A stretch of DNA of 64,000 nt from Congeria kusceri (GCA_027627225.1 CM051024.1:80755204-80819203), one strand, 5' to 3'. Counted from the first letter of the stretch, positions 11,507 through 22,789 are shown. Numbers and translations are program-made. Notes: generated by a model from the sequence alone, not told the origin.

Positions 11507-12010
11507 TTAAAGGGACAGAAAATCGGCTTCCTATTGCACTATCAATTATATTGTTTGATAGAAAGACACGTGCAGTAAATAAATAAAAATTAAATAATAC
11601 AAAATAAGTTGTTTAATAAAAACAAATTAGTGAAAAAGTCTGAAAAAATTAAAAGCCCAGGCGAGTATCGAACTCACGACTTAGGAGCCATACGAAGAAA
11701 TGACAGTAGACCGAGATTTAACCAACTGCGTTATCTAACCAACTGCGTTATCATGCTTGGGAAGGAGTCCTTTGTAAACGATGGTTATACAAAATGCTCA
11801 CAATTTTGACGTCAAAATGTAAACAGGAAAAAGTCCAAACAAACACAACATATATTATAAATTGATTTTTATCTCAGAATGTGTACACTCTTTTCCCATT
11901 ATATATACCCTGTTTAAACCGTTATAACATGCCAGTATTAATATCAAAATTTCGGATAGTTTTAATAAATTGCTTCCTCGAGGCCCTTTTGGATAACATA
12001 GTCCCTTTAA
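11507..12010 (-). mobile_element. TTAA-flanked MITE-like element, reverse orientation (M3), holding the ISL2EU empty site
   Basis: TTAA lies at 11,507-11,510 and 12,007-12,010. Ends are AGGGACAGAAAATCGG on the left and, from the other strand, AGGGACTATGTTATCC on the right. Read on the minus strand it follows M1: leader, TTTTGACGTC, A-box TAACGCAGTTGGTTA, B-box GAGTTCGATACTC, AT-rich tail. The A-box segment (AACCAACTGCGTTATCT on the plus strand) is tandemly duplicated at 11,719-11,752. AT at 11,533-11,534 is the intact target that is occupied by the 6.8-kb transposon in copy B. Confidence 0.7.
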
Positions 12011-12109
12011 ACCAGTCTTTTTTGGCGCCAGTATTAGTATATTAATGTTATTTATTTATTAAATAGGCTTTCATTACACATTCCAATATTAGTTTTGCAT
12101 CCAAGGTCA

Positions 12110-13103
12110 TAGGTATTACTAATGTAGTTACTAAATACTTGAAGAAATATGGTTTGTTCGATAAAACATCTGCTCTGAATACGATTGCAGATTTTGACTT
12201 TGTTAAGCCTTTTGTTCCCCTTCAAGTGATATCCATTTTAAAATATCAAAAAGGTACCCAACCCATGTATAATATTGTTAAAACAAATGACACTTTACCA
12301 GTCTGTATGTCAAAATGGACGAGCATTTTTGAAAATATTGAATTAAAAGACTGGAACCATATCTTTAGTATGCCATTTTGTATAACCAAAGATTCTACGC
12401 TACAATGGTTCCAGTATAGAATTATACACCGAATTATTGGTACCAACTATTTTTTGTATAAAATCAATTATAAATCGTCAGCTGAATGCTCTTTCTGTCA
12501 TGATATGTCGGAAACAATTGAGCACATTTTTTGGGAATGTAAATACGTTAAAAAATTTATTGCTGATTTGTTTGAAGGTTTTGAGGTATTCGCTGACTTC
12601 ATAAATGCACCCTCTTTCATGTTAGGACATAAAAACACAAGTAGTCCTCTTAATCTAACATTCCTTCTCACTAAAAGGTTTATTTATAATTGTAAAATGA
12701 GTCAAACATTACCTACCGTTATCGCGGCAAGATCATTCTTTTCTATCCAGTATCATATTTTGAAGGAAATGAACTTCTTCTGCAATTTAGATTCTAACTT
12801 AATAACTACATGGGACATTTTGTTAAATCTGTATCGTTAAGAACATTGTGACTTGCATATTTTATCCGTATATTCAAAATTTCAATATGTGTATCAATTT
12901 GTATATTGCTGTTTAAGCAATTATGATATTATTGTTAATATGCAATTGTGAGCACTTGTCTTCATTGTAATATTATATATCATGCATGTTGAACTATTAT
13001 CAATACTCATGATGTACGGTGTGGAGGGGGATGCCCTCGACCCTCACACACCTATTGACGAGGAAAATAAAATATATAGAACGGAAAAAAAAAAAAAAAA
13101 AAA
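12110..13103 (+). mobile_element. 5'-truncated LINE, 3' end with poly(A)
   Basis: The open frame at 12,139-12,840 encodes 233 residues. They match the C-terminal end of the LINE at 17,096-18,745, including FQYRIIHRIIGTNYFLYKI, then a zinc-knuckle-like C-x2-C...H-x4-C segment (CSFCHDMSETIEHIFWEC). A 3' tail with a GGTGTGGAGGG / CCCTCACACACC hairpin (about 13,018-13,053) precedes a run of about 19 A (13,085-13,103). Reverse transcriptase and endonuclease parts are absent. No clear target-site duplication is seen. The left edge sits exactly at the end of the segmental duplication. Confidence 0.85.
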
Positions 13104-13259
13104 ATATTTAAAATACATAATTTGCGATGGGTTGTTTTACTATACCAATTTGATGATAGTAAACGATTAAATAATGTATAATATATGTTACAGGACCAGG
13201 ATTTAGGATGGAGATCCTACGAAGAAAGAAGTGGCTGTCGTTCGTAGTATTAGGTAAAG

Positions 13260-13440
13260 TACAAACACATTCTTATTACAGCAACAAGAAAAGTACTTGC
13301 AACATCAACTACTATTACTACAATAAAACAACCACAATAACAACAACTACTACTAATACCTCTATTACTGCTCGAGTACTCGATTACTACTACTGCCACA
13401 ACTACCACTGCCACATTTATAATAATAATAATGTAATGTG
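13260..13440 (+). repeat. Trinucleotide-rich low-complexity DNA (ACT/AAC/TAC)
   Basis: The stretch is dominated by imperfect ACT, ACA and AAT triplets (CTACTATTACTACAATAAAA and similar). Open frames on both strands here are products of the triplet repeat and are not genes. A similar short tract is at 15,180-15,250. Confidence 0.8.
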
Positions 13441-14290
13441 AAAAAATATCAGCTGAGGTTAAGAATAATATAACGTCGAGGCTTGCGGGGGCCATTATGT
13501 TATTCGTGCCGAACCAGATATATTACACAAGACCAGGCAGTAACCTGTTTTTCTATTTACCATTTCACGGTTTTCTAAACATTACACTAAACTAGCTTAT
13601 TTTTATATTAAAAACTAAGAGTGGCGATGATTTTGCTGAACCGTCTTTTACATGTTCTTGTACATGTAAAGATCGATTTCTAACTGTTCATTTGATGATA
13701 CCCTATTATTTACATTTCGTAATGATAAATATTTTCACTACAAATATGTAGATTACACACACGTTCATGCATATAATATTGTAAACGCATACTGAAATGG
13801 TTTGCAATCCTCAATTTTATCGGAAAACACACGTCACCGAATTGGTTTGAGACGCCATTTGGAGTTATGTATTGAAGTTGACATGTTCAAGATTGTGTCA
13901 AGATTGATTATAGTGTGATCAATGTTTGGTAAAAATGTTTGTCTCTTAACATAAACTTATCCGATTAGCGAGTTGTAGTAAATTTATTTGGAATTTATTG
14001 AAATAATTGTGTATGGATGCTTTATTGTTCATTACAGTAACGTTTTTGTGAGTTATGCTAATTAATAATAAATACATTATATACGTTATTGGTATCAAAT
14101 TGTTTGTTTTGTTGAATCTGATTCATTTTTACTTCAACCTTTGACTTTAGAGTTGATTCAGAGTGATGAAGTACAACCAATCAATGACTGATATAAACGC
14201 TAGCGACATGATCTAAAAAAAATATATCGGGCATCTTTGCATCAGGCCGATTTCAGCATAGTGATGTGATAAATATTGAAGCTCAGGCGG
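13431..14290 (-). repeat. Dispersed repeat R, inverted diverged copy C
   Basis: Read on the minus strand this matches 2,395-3,150 and 43,965-44,865, at perhaps 70-75% identity. Matching marks include CAACAAAACAAACAATTTGATACCA, split here as GATTCAACAAAACAAACAAT; CACGATCTTG-like and TTCGGCACGAATAA segments; and the palindrome arms. It also matches copy B from 43,965 to 44,098, a stretch missing from copy A. That shows copy A lost it. The palindrome centre has decayed. Confidence 0.8.
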
Positions 14291-14294
14291 GATT

Positions 14295-15660
14295 TAGAAA
14301 ACAATATGAGTACTGTTGATAACAAATCTTATGTTTTTATATCAAGGTAAAGGAGGTTGAAATTGTCAACACATTTGCATACATAGTCTTTACTTCAGGC
14401 GGATCCTTTTTACCTACATATGAATCATTAGCAGAACAGGCCCTGACAAAATCCGCTTATTTAGTATCGATATGTTAAAGTTATAAACTATTGGATACAG
14501 TTCTACAGTGTGATCATGTTAAATTTGTCAACGTTCTACATCAGATGTTATTAAGTGATTTTGAAATGAACCGAGAAAAATGTATTGTGTTAAAATGTAA
14601 AAAACATTATTAAAAAATATAGGTTTTAGCGAAGTATGGTATATTCTGGGTGTTGGTGATGTTATTGTTGTTATCTCAATTGTTAACCAAAGAATCGCCG
14701 CAATTTAAATATAACATAAAAAGTTCTATATACATCCAGAGGTACACAATATAGCTTATCGCGGAAATTGTGTAAACTGAACAAAGTTCAGAATGCCTTA
14801 CCACGCTTACGAGTTTCAGTCGAAATACTAAAAGTGGAGTCCGGCAAGGCGTGCAACTTACATTTTTTAAAGCCTTTCAATTGACAACACAAGTATATTG
14901 CGAGTGAAGTGTGTCCAAAACAGTTATAAATATGGTAGGTGAAGATTTACTTATGAATTGTATTGCCAAAATGAATCCCCTTACTCTGTATATATATTTT
15001 TAGAAATGATAAGTTTGGCATTTGAACACGCATTGATAATGTTAACCCATAAATGTATATACCTATTATGGAAATTATTAATGTTTATGTATGTGAACCT
15101 GTATGTTATTTACCAATGCATTGCATTTACTTATAGTTGTGTATCAATGTTTACCCATGGGCATATTGCCTAAAATATTAGAAATACTACTATTACTACT
15201 ATTGATAATTTCACAAATTATTATATTACTCTTACTACAATTTCTAGTATGACTACTACTGCTTGGATAATCGACTTGGATAAGTCACCAGTTTCAGCCG
15301 CTGCTGTTCTGTACTGGCTGATGACTGACCCCGACCCAATAGCCAGTTTTTCCCGCCATAGAGATGAAGTAGCACACACACACTTGATAATTCCACATGC
15401 GAACGAAACAGCTTATCAACCGGTGTCACAGTCCACGCCGCATATTTCAAGGACAATGACAAAAGGTATTGATAGTAATATTTCTCTACAAGTGTTTCCT
15501 ACAAGTGTATATATAAACAAATGACTAAAAACACATATATATATATATATATATGTGTGTGTGTCTTTTTAGTCATTTGTTTGGCTTTTGTTCGATAAGA
15601 GTGTAAATTTGTTTTAACATTGGAACATTTATTCTTATACACTGTCACGACTATCAATAT
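14295..15660. other. Non-coding stretch with a hairpin at 15,515-15,582
   Basis: No gene is recognised. A 91-codon open stretch at 15,249-15,524 has no recognisable product. The inverted pair AAACAAATGACTAAAAA (15,515-15,531) and TTTTTAGTCATTTGTTT (15,566-15,582) flanks an alternating (AT)n(GT)n core, making a perfect 17-bp stem with a repetitive loop. Confidence 0.55.
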
Positions 15661-15666
15661 TTATAT

Positions 15667-15692
15667 GGGCCGCGTCGCGACAAAACCTGCCT
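15667..15692 (+). repeat. Left terminal inverted repeat of the DUF7869 element
   Basis: It pairs with 22,430-22,455 over 26 bases with mismatches at positions 12, 15 and 21. Its outer end starts GGGCCGCGTCG, very GC-rich against an AT-rich background. Confidence 0.8.
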
Positions 15693-16261
15693 TAATGACA
15701 TTGATGACGTTTGTGGGAAAACCCGCTTAAAGTGACGTCATTGTTTTTAACCAGGAAGTATTTTCGTGTTTGGTGAAAATTAGTTATTTACGGCATAGTT
15801 TTTATTTTTGGAATAACATGATGGATGAAGAAATGGAGGTAAGTATTTGTTTGTTCATTGTAGTAGTGTTATGAAAGTTTCTGTTTGAAATGTGTTAATT
15901 TCCAGAGCTTTAATAACATGAACCGTCTGAAGTGAAAGTAAAAGAAAACGACTGTCGCAGGTTTGCTCAATAGCCTAGTGTTTTACCACTAATGTTTAGT
16001 AAACTTAACGCTATCCAAATCGAAATCATTGAATGTTATGTAATGAGTAATAAAACGATATTTTTTCTGTACATTTTAAATAAATAAATGTAGAGGTAGA
16101 TATTATTATTTCTCGAGTGTTTAAAGATCCCATACTGACCCTATAAGCACAAGCATGTAGTTATGAAAGATTGTTATTAACGTACTATTATTGCTTCAAA
16201 TAGCAACGAATTTGACATACCTTTCAGAATAAAAATGAAAATAATTGGAGTTTTTGACATT

Positions 16262-16266
<5 letters not shown>

Positions 16267-16324
<58 letters not shown>

Positions 16325-18760
16325 CAATGTCGAATGATTTTATTTCCATATATACAATACATTATACAAAACATAGGTCATTTTCTTATGATGATGTACA
16401 TTCAACAAGACGTGTAATATTTTACAGTAACATGTTATGTGACATATCACACGTAATTCAGCAAATCGTCATAAACATTCAAATATTCAGAAACGATTTT
16501 ACTACAGGTACAGATCGACAATTGAAAAAAAAGAAAAATGTAGATTGAAGAAGGTTAACAAAGGATAGGGCAAATTATTATGAATATAAATCTTTGAAAT
16601 ATACAGATTTTAAAAACATTTTAGAAAAAAAAACAACAACAAAAAAAAAAAAAAAAAAAACAACAACAACAAAAAAGAACAAAAAAAAAAAAAAACACGG
16701 TATTTCAGGACTTATATAATCACATACGAGCATCACTTACATATACAAGTTGTACTAAGAATACATGACAAACGTGCAACTAGGACATTGGCATTTGAGC
16801 ATAGGATGTATTTTCTTTCAGAGAGCTGGTGGTGTATAACATCAATAGCGTGTCAGGTTGGACAGTTAGCTATTTAGGTAATTCTTTAAAACCTTACGAA
16901 ATTTACGCCAACTTTCACAGAAGTATATTTCAGAAAGATATTGTATTAAAAATAAAAGATTATTGTTAAGGAGAGATAGATAGTTTTCAATGTATTAATA
17001 ATAGGAGTAAGGCTAATGTTTAACTTTTGGAGGAACTATAACAAAAATAAAGACACCAACAAACATCTGTCATTAGTTAAAATGTCTTACGTAAATTAGT
17101 GCCCCGATCTACGAGCAAGATATGGTATTTTATCCAACACATATTTCCATTTTGATTCGAAATCATTGATTCTGTCTGCTAAAAGTGCGGCATTCCATTG
17201 ATGCTCGTATTTATATGTTAAGTAATTTTTTGCACCTTCAACAGAAGGAATCAATAATGACATTTTGCATTTGTATATGTAAAGTTTTGTGTAAATGAAA
17301 ATATTATTTACTGCATCACTTTTTGTTTCTGCATAACCTAGTATGAAATTTTTCATGTTACAGTAAGGAAAAATTGTAGTCGGAAACAGATTATTTAAAA
17401 GAAACTTTGAGGTGGGGCACTCCCAGAATATGTGTTCTATGGTCTCTTCGCTATTTTTGCAAAAGGAACATGTAGGGGATTCCGACAATTTCATTTTACA
17501 AAGTAAGTAATTCGTTCCGATTATTCGGTGAATTATTCTGTACTGGAACCATTGAAATTGTGAATCAGAATTGATTGTGAAAGGTAAAAGGAAGATCGCC
17601 TTCCATTCATCATTGCTTATTATAGTGTTTAATTTACTAGGCCATTTTTGTTTTATTGGCATTTCGATTTCTGTTCTTTTTAGGATGTTGTACATTCGTT
17701 TTGCCCCCGATTCTTTGCTTAAAATTACTTTAAATGATGGTGGTATAAAAGGTCTTTCCATTTTATAATTGTTTCTGTCAGTTTCGTGTATATTGTGTGA
17801 TTTGAATTTTGTAAATATGGCCTTTTTAATACCTTGGTATAAAAGAAAGTCAATTTTCAGATTATATTTTATATTTATTTCATTTAATGTTAGAAATTTA
17901 CCATCACTATCTAACAGGTCACCTATATATTGTAACCCTGCCATATACCAGGAATTAAAAAAGATGCTTTTATTTCCTATACATATTCCTTCGTTATAGA
18001 AAATTGGATAGTAAAATATGTCCGTTGCATTAAATATTATTTTTTCTTGGAAGACGACAAATGATTGTAGGACGTCTTTCCAAAATGGATTGGTTATTGT
18101 AGTTGCTAACTTTTGTGAATAATGTTTTCCACATCGTACAAGCTTCTTAAAATCTACGTATGAATTTGCAATGTGTAACCAATTTCCATTTGAGACATAT
18201 ACTCTTTTTAGCCATGTTAGTTTCATTGCATGAATAAAAGCTTTGATATTTATCATTTTGAGCCCCCCTTCACAATATTCTTTGCATAAAGTATTATAAT
18301 TAATCCTACTTTGTCCACCCCATATAAAGTTTAGAAATATTGTGTTTAAGTTTTTAATAAATTCCGATGATGGATTAGGAAGGGATATGAATAGGTGATT
18401 AAATAATGATATCAATAATGTTTTTATAACTGTAATTCTGCCTATGGGTGTTAAGTTTCTTTTTTTCCAACTTAAAAGTGCATTCTCCATTTTAGCTATT
18501 TTTTCTTTATAGTTAATGTCTAATATCTGTTGTAGATCGACGTGATAATGAATTCCTAGCATCTGAAAACTGTGTTGGTTCCATTGAAGTTTCCATTTAG
18601 TTTTAATACTTTCGGAACTGAATTTTTTCTTTCCAATCCATATTACCTTTGTTTTATCAAAGTTAACGTTTAGTCCAGAAATACATGAGAAATTATACAA
18701 TTTTGTCGAGTCATTCTCGTCATTTAATTGTAAATAGATCCACACAATTTGCTTCTTAAC
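16267..18760 (-). mobile_element. Antisense 5'-truncated LINE nested in the DUF7869 gene intron
   Basis: The minus-strand frame 18,745-17,096 encodes 549 residues of a LINE ORF2 C-terminal half. It starts just after the reverse transcriptase catalytic motif, with SGLNVNFDKTKVIWIG, continues through LSWKKRNLTPIGRITVIKTL and NFIWGGQSRINYNTLCKEY, and ends with a C-x2-C...H-x4-C element (CSFCKNSEETIEHIFWEC). A long 3' tail runs to a 58-base T run on the plus strand (16,267-16,324), which is the poly(A). The frame is fully open, so insertion is fairly young. The 5' edge, near 18,750-18,760, is approximate and I found no clear target duplication. It is the same family as the fragment at 12,110-13,103 but a different subfamily. 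Confidence 0.88.
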
Positions 18761-18769
18761 TCATCAGAC

Positions 18770-18842
18770 GAGTCTGTGGTGTAGAGGTTACATAGTTCGC
18801 TTAAGAATCGGTTGACTGAAGTTCAAATCCCTCCTCCAGAAT
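18770..18842 (+). other. tRNA-like sequence (degenerate)
   Basis: An A-box-like TGGTGTAGAGG is followed about 40 bases later by a B-box-like AGTTCAAATCCC. The ends TCTGTGG and CTCCAGA pair at five of seven positions. It is too irregular to call a functional tRNA. It could be a tRNA-derived SINE head inside intron 1 of the DUF7869 gene. Confidence 0.35.
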
Positions 18843-21800
18843 GTTTTTTTTTTCCTGTTATTTGTAATTTTCAGCTATTTACATGCACACCATTATTTAT
18901 TATTTAACTAATACTTAATCTTTATCACGTTAAATAGAGCACATGCCATTCAATTTAAATTTAAGCGCTTCATGTTCCCCTACAAGCAAAGTGCATCATG
19001 TTCAATTTTGTTCAATTTTTTAAAAGTACGGTTAACTAATAGGAACTTACAATAATATAATTGATTGACAACGAAATGGTGAACTGAGTAATAAGTCAGC
19101 TTCTTAATGAAGCGTTTTTTTTTGTAATTTGATTTCCAGAAGTGAATTGCATAAGTCCATTGTCTGAAATGCGCATATGTATTTAATTTGAGACTTAAAA
19201 GGATTTTTGTTTTAATATAGGAGTTGGAGAGTGTACTCTCTCAACATTTTGGGAAGACCCCTGTTACTACGCCATTTGCTTCGCAAGAGATTGACGAGTT
19301 CTCAGCAGATGAAGAAGAAGTTGAAATTGATGTGAGTGCAGATGGCATCGGTGAAATAATCGAAGGACGGGTTCGAGATTACGTGTCTCACCAGGAAGTT
19401 GATGAAGAGGAAGAAGATGAAGAGAGTGATGATGGGCGTGACATTCTGGATTTGGCTTCGAACGATGATGAGGATTTGAAACAAGTTGAAAAGTTCTGTA
19501 CTGAGGGTTGTGGATGCAGACACGACTGTGCACAGAAACTGAATGTAGGGACAGTGTATGAACATATTTTGAATGTCCGTGAAATGGAAAAAAATGCAAA
19601 AGATCTATATTTGATGGGCGTTCTGCAAGATGATAGAAGCTCGGCTGTCACAAACAGAGGAAAGAAGAGGAAAGAAGAGACAACGAAGTAGATGCACTTT
19701 TAAATTCAGTGGTAAAATAGTGTGTCGACCAACATTTCAAGTGTGTTATGACATCGGACGAATTGCGCTGAACAATTTGATGTCGCACATGTCACAACAT
19801 GCCGTCGTGTCTAGAACACACGGCAATGTAGGCCGACGCCCAAAGCACGCACTAGGGTTTGACGACGTTCAGCGTGTAGTTAAATACCTACAGAATTACG
19901 CTGAGCACGAGGGTATCCCGATGCCGGCGGCACCACGGGGAAGGGACAACATACCACCGACGTACTTACCTGCGAGCACTACAAAGCTCAACTTGTACAA
20001 AGACTACACAAAGCAGTGTACATCGGATCATAGAATCATTAAAGTCACTGCTTTCAAAGATGTATGGTCGAAATGCATCCCACACATCCGGATTGCCTCT
20101 CCCCGTGATGATGTCTGCGCCACGTGTGAAAAAATGCGAAAACGCGTGGTAGACGCTCTAGAGGAAGAGGCTAAGCTTGAGGCGACAGACGCGTACGGTG
20201 ACCATATAAGGCGTGCTCAGATGGTAATCACCTATATGGTTAAACATTGTAAATGCGCTTAAATTATTGTCATGTTTATTCTTCATCTTTTCGTATTGAC
20301 ATTCGTGGCATTAATCCGACTCTGTAAACACATTCATTTCCTTCTGTTTGAATTTTTTAATAATTTAACAATAAAAGATGTTATTATTTTGTAAGAGAAA
20401 TTATTTATTATTTCTGTCATTATTTTTATTTTTCAGGAACGGGAGCTCTATAATGAGTGTATACGAAGAAGTCGAGAAACACCGGACGCTGATCGTTACC
20501 ATCATTTCACATTTGACTTTAGCCAAAGTGTGAGCCTTCCTCATCACTTCAACCAGATGGGACCATTATACTTCCTGTCCCTGAGGAAGATCCATATCTT
20601 TGGTTTCAGAATAGATGGCGACCCGCGCCAACTCAATTTCATCATTGATGAAAATGAGACCATGGCTAAAGATGGTGGCGAAGCTCAAGGTCCTAACGCT
20701 GTCATCTCCATGATTGATTGGGCGATCGAAAACCGTGGCGGTGATCCGGCGTCTTTTGCCATGCTTGCCGATAACTGTCCAGGTATTAATATGTATAATT
20801 AAACTATAAAGTACATATTTTTTTACTTTGTGAAAAGTGTGTGTCACATTCGCGTATTGTTTATGTTTAACTTATTTTTATGAATTTCAAATATGCATTT
20901 TATGTAAAAGTTAAATAATAATAATAGTAATTACTTAGTAAGAAAATAACATATTTGTCATTTTCTTAATAAATATTTATGCTTCAATATTTTTTTTTTC
21001 TATTTCAGGTCAAAACAAAAACCGGTTCCTGTTGGGCTACTTCATGTGGCGAGTCATGACTGGACAGCAACAAACTATAGAATACCTTATGCAGATACCA
21101 GGTTGGTAACACAACACAAGATACTGATATTAAAATTGATTCGCAAATAAGAACGTATGGGTGCTCATAATCATTTGAATCATTTGTATACATGTATTTA
21201 ATTATTTTTTAATGTTTACGTAATGAATGAAGTTAAATTCAAGAAATTAACAGCAACAACACTATAAACATAATTTTCAAGACCAAGCACGCAACAGGAA
21301 ATATTATGTACTTGGGTATATTAAGTGAACATCATTACAGGACATGCAAAATGCCACGTGGACGGAGGCTTTGGGAACATTAAGACGCTCTTCAGACGGA
21401 CCGATTGTGAGAGCATGGACCAATTGGAGGCCGTTGTAAATAATTCGTCTGAAACGAACACCGCCGTGCGATACCCAGCATGGTCCTGGAGGAACTGGAA
21501 GGAGTTTCTTGGAGAGCATTTCAAGGCAGTCAATGGAATAAGGTAGCAGCATGCATAATAATACTATTAATTTATTGACTATTTCGGCGTTCAATTTTAA
21601 GTCCTAGTAGCTTCTTTTTATTTTTTTAAACTGTACATTATTTCGTAATTCAGAAAAAAAAAATGTGTGTATTCGTTTGCAGGCAGTACCAGTACTTTAA
21701 GTTCTCTGCCGATGAGCCAGGAATAGTAACGTTAAGGGCATCACGTGACGCTGTACATAAGACTGCGTGCATTTTAAAGGACCCAGCGTTCCGCTTCAGT

Positions 21801-22429
21801 AATGCTACTCGACCAGATGTTGTGCCCGCGGCCGGCTTGAGCACAGCAAGACAGGCATATCTCTATAACTCTGTTCGACCGTACGTTCGACCCGCGTACC
21901 AGGACTCCATATGCCCAGGATCAGACGCAGAATAATTGTGCTCATCTTGATTGATTTGCAGCATGAATGACGATCATCATATCAATGTGTTGTGTTAACA
22001 GTATTTGACAGGCATTGGGTTTTAGTAAATCTGATATAATATAACGTACTCAACTAAAGTATTGCTGTCCATCTTTCTCTCCCATACTCTTTGCATTCCT
22101 TCGTTGCTAGGCAACAATAAAGTATTATTCTATGACAACATAATGAATTAAACAACTTAGCTAACCACTGTTATGGTCCATATGATAAATCAACATGTTA
22201 GTATGTTGTTTTAATAAAACCAGAATTAAAATACAACGCGTGATATTTTCTCGATTTGTCGCAAATGACTTCAACGTCAAACATAAAATGTTACATTACA
22301 TGACGTCACGGAAATGCGCATAACTTTGGCGTTTCTTAACCGATTTTAATTATCTTTTTACCGTCCAACTTAAAAATGAATGCACTATAAAAATCGACAA
22401 AAAAACAAAAATGTGAAAAATTGCCATTT

Positions 22430-22455
22430 AGGCATGTTTTTTCACGACGCGGCCC
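22430..22455 (-). repeat. Right terminal inverted repeat of the DUF7869 element
   Basis: The plus strand reads AGGCATGTTTTTTCACGACG then CGGCCC, the inverted partner of 15,667-15,692. The next bases ATATAT mirror the left flank TTATAT. Confidence 0.8.
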
Positions 22456-22789
22456 ATATATAATATTACATACTATGCATAGTATCATACTTTTGCATGA
22501 TTATTCTCTTATATGTTTTTATGTAACACTATTATGTAAATGTATACTCATGGGCATTATTGACTCGATGTATTTCCAATAAAACTGTAATCGTTATCTC
22601 TTAGAAACGCCCTGTGATTTTCTGCTGATAATAGGACGATTTCTGTAAACAATACACAAACGTCTGTCTTTTCTTGAAATCAGTGTTACATATAAACACA
22701 TAAAAACGTCCAGATTTATTCAGACAATTCAGACAATCGTCCATACTTTTCTGCTGAGAAATATATGACAACTGCCCCGTTCTGCTGAT

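Larger units (their letters stand above)
1..12109 (+). repeat. Segmental duplication, copy A (left end outside window)
   Basis: Nearly every base from 1 to 12,109 recurs in the same order and strand at 38,776-60,885. By eye the two copies differ by scattered substitutions and small indels, roughly 1-2%. The right edge is sharp: both copies share a stretch ending CCAAGGTCA (12,109 and 60,885). Copy A then runs into a truncated LINE and copy B into unrelated sequence. The left edge cannot be seen because copy A starts at the window boundary. Copy A lacks four blocks present in copy B. Coding capacity is limited to transposon remnants and a DUF1647 pseudogene. Confidence 0.95.
15818..21935 (+). 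pseudogene. DUF7869-type protein gene, six exons, one frameshift
   Basis: I predict exons 15,818-15,838, 19,221-20,223, 20,437-20,782, 21,009-21,101, 21,341-21,542 and 21,683-21,935, all with GT-AG borders and matching phases. The product starts MMDEEMEELESVL, has an acidic stretch (EEDEESDDG), a Cys cluster (CTEGCGCRHDCAQ), then HGNVGRRPKHAL and a C-x2-C pair (VCATCEKM). A DUF7869-like domain follows, with FTFDFSQ, LADNCPGQNKNRF and GHAKCHVDGGFG. The three Asp could form an RNase H-type DDD site; that is my inference. In exon 2 a 10-bp tandem duplication (AGGAAAGAAG twice, 19,658-19,677) shifts the frame. Removing one unit in thought restores continuity, so the gene looks recently broken. 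The TIRs around it suggest a transposase. Function is otherwise unknown. Confidence 0.75.
15667..22455 (+). mobile_element. 6.8-kb TIR element carrying a DUF7869-type gene
   Basis: The ends form inverted repeats of about 26 bases with three mismatches. The left is GGGCCGCGTCGCGACAAAAC then CTGCCT (15,667-15,692). The right, read on the minus strand, is GGGCCGCGTCGTGAAAAAAC then ATGCCT (22,455-22,430). Flanks are AT-rich: ATAT on each side (15,663-15,666 and 22,456-22,459), giving an AT or ATAT target duplication that cannot be resolved further. The only gene running with the element is the DUF7869-type gene, whose RNase H-like acidic motifs suggest a transposase. A truncated LINE is nested in its first intron. 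CRE-like TGACGTCA motifs lie inside both ends (about 15,732 and 22,302). I cannot assign a known superfamily with confidence. Confidence 0.75.

Noticed and set aside
13208..13495. Protein-coding frames in the ACT/AAC triplet tract
   Set aside because: Low-complexity triplets keep several frames open on both strands; no conservation or motif supports them.
19267..19651. Open frames of 87-110 codons on the minus strand opposite DUF7869 exon 2
   Set aside because: They are shadows of the acidic coding stretch (GAA/GAT-rich) on the plus strand.
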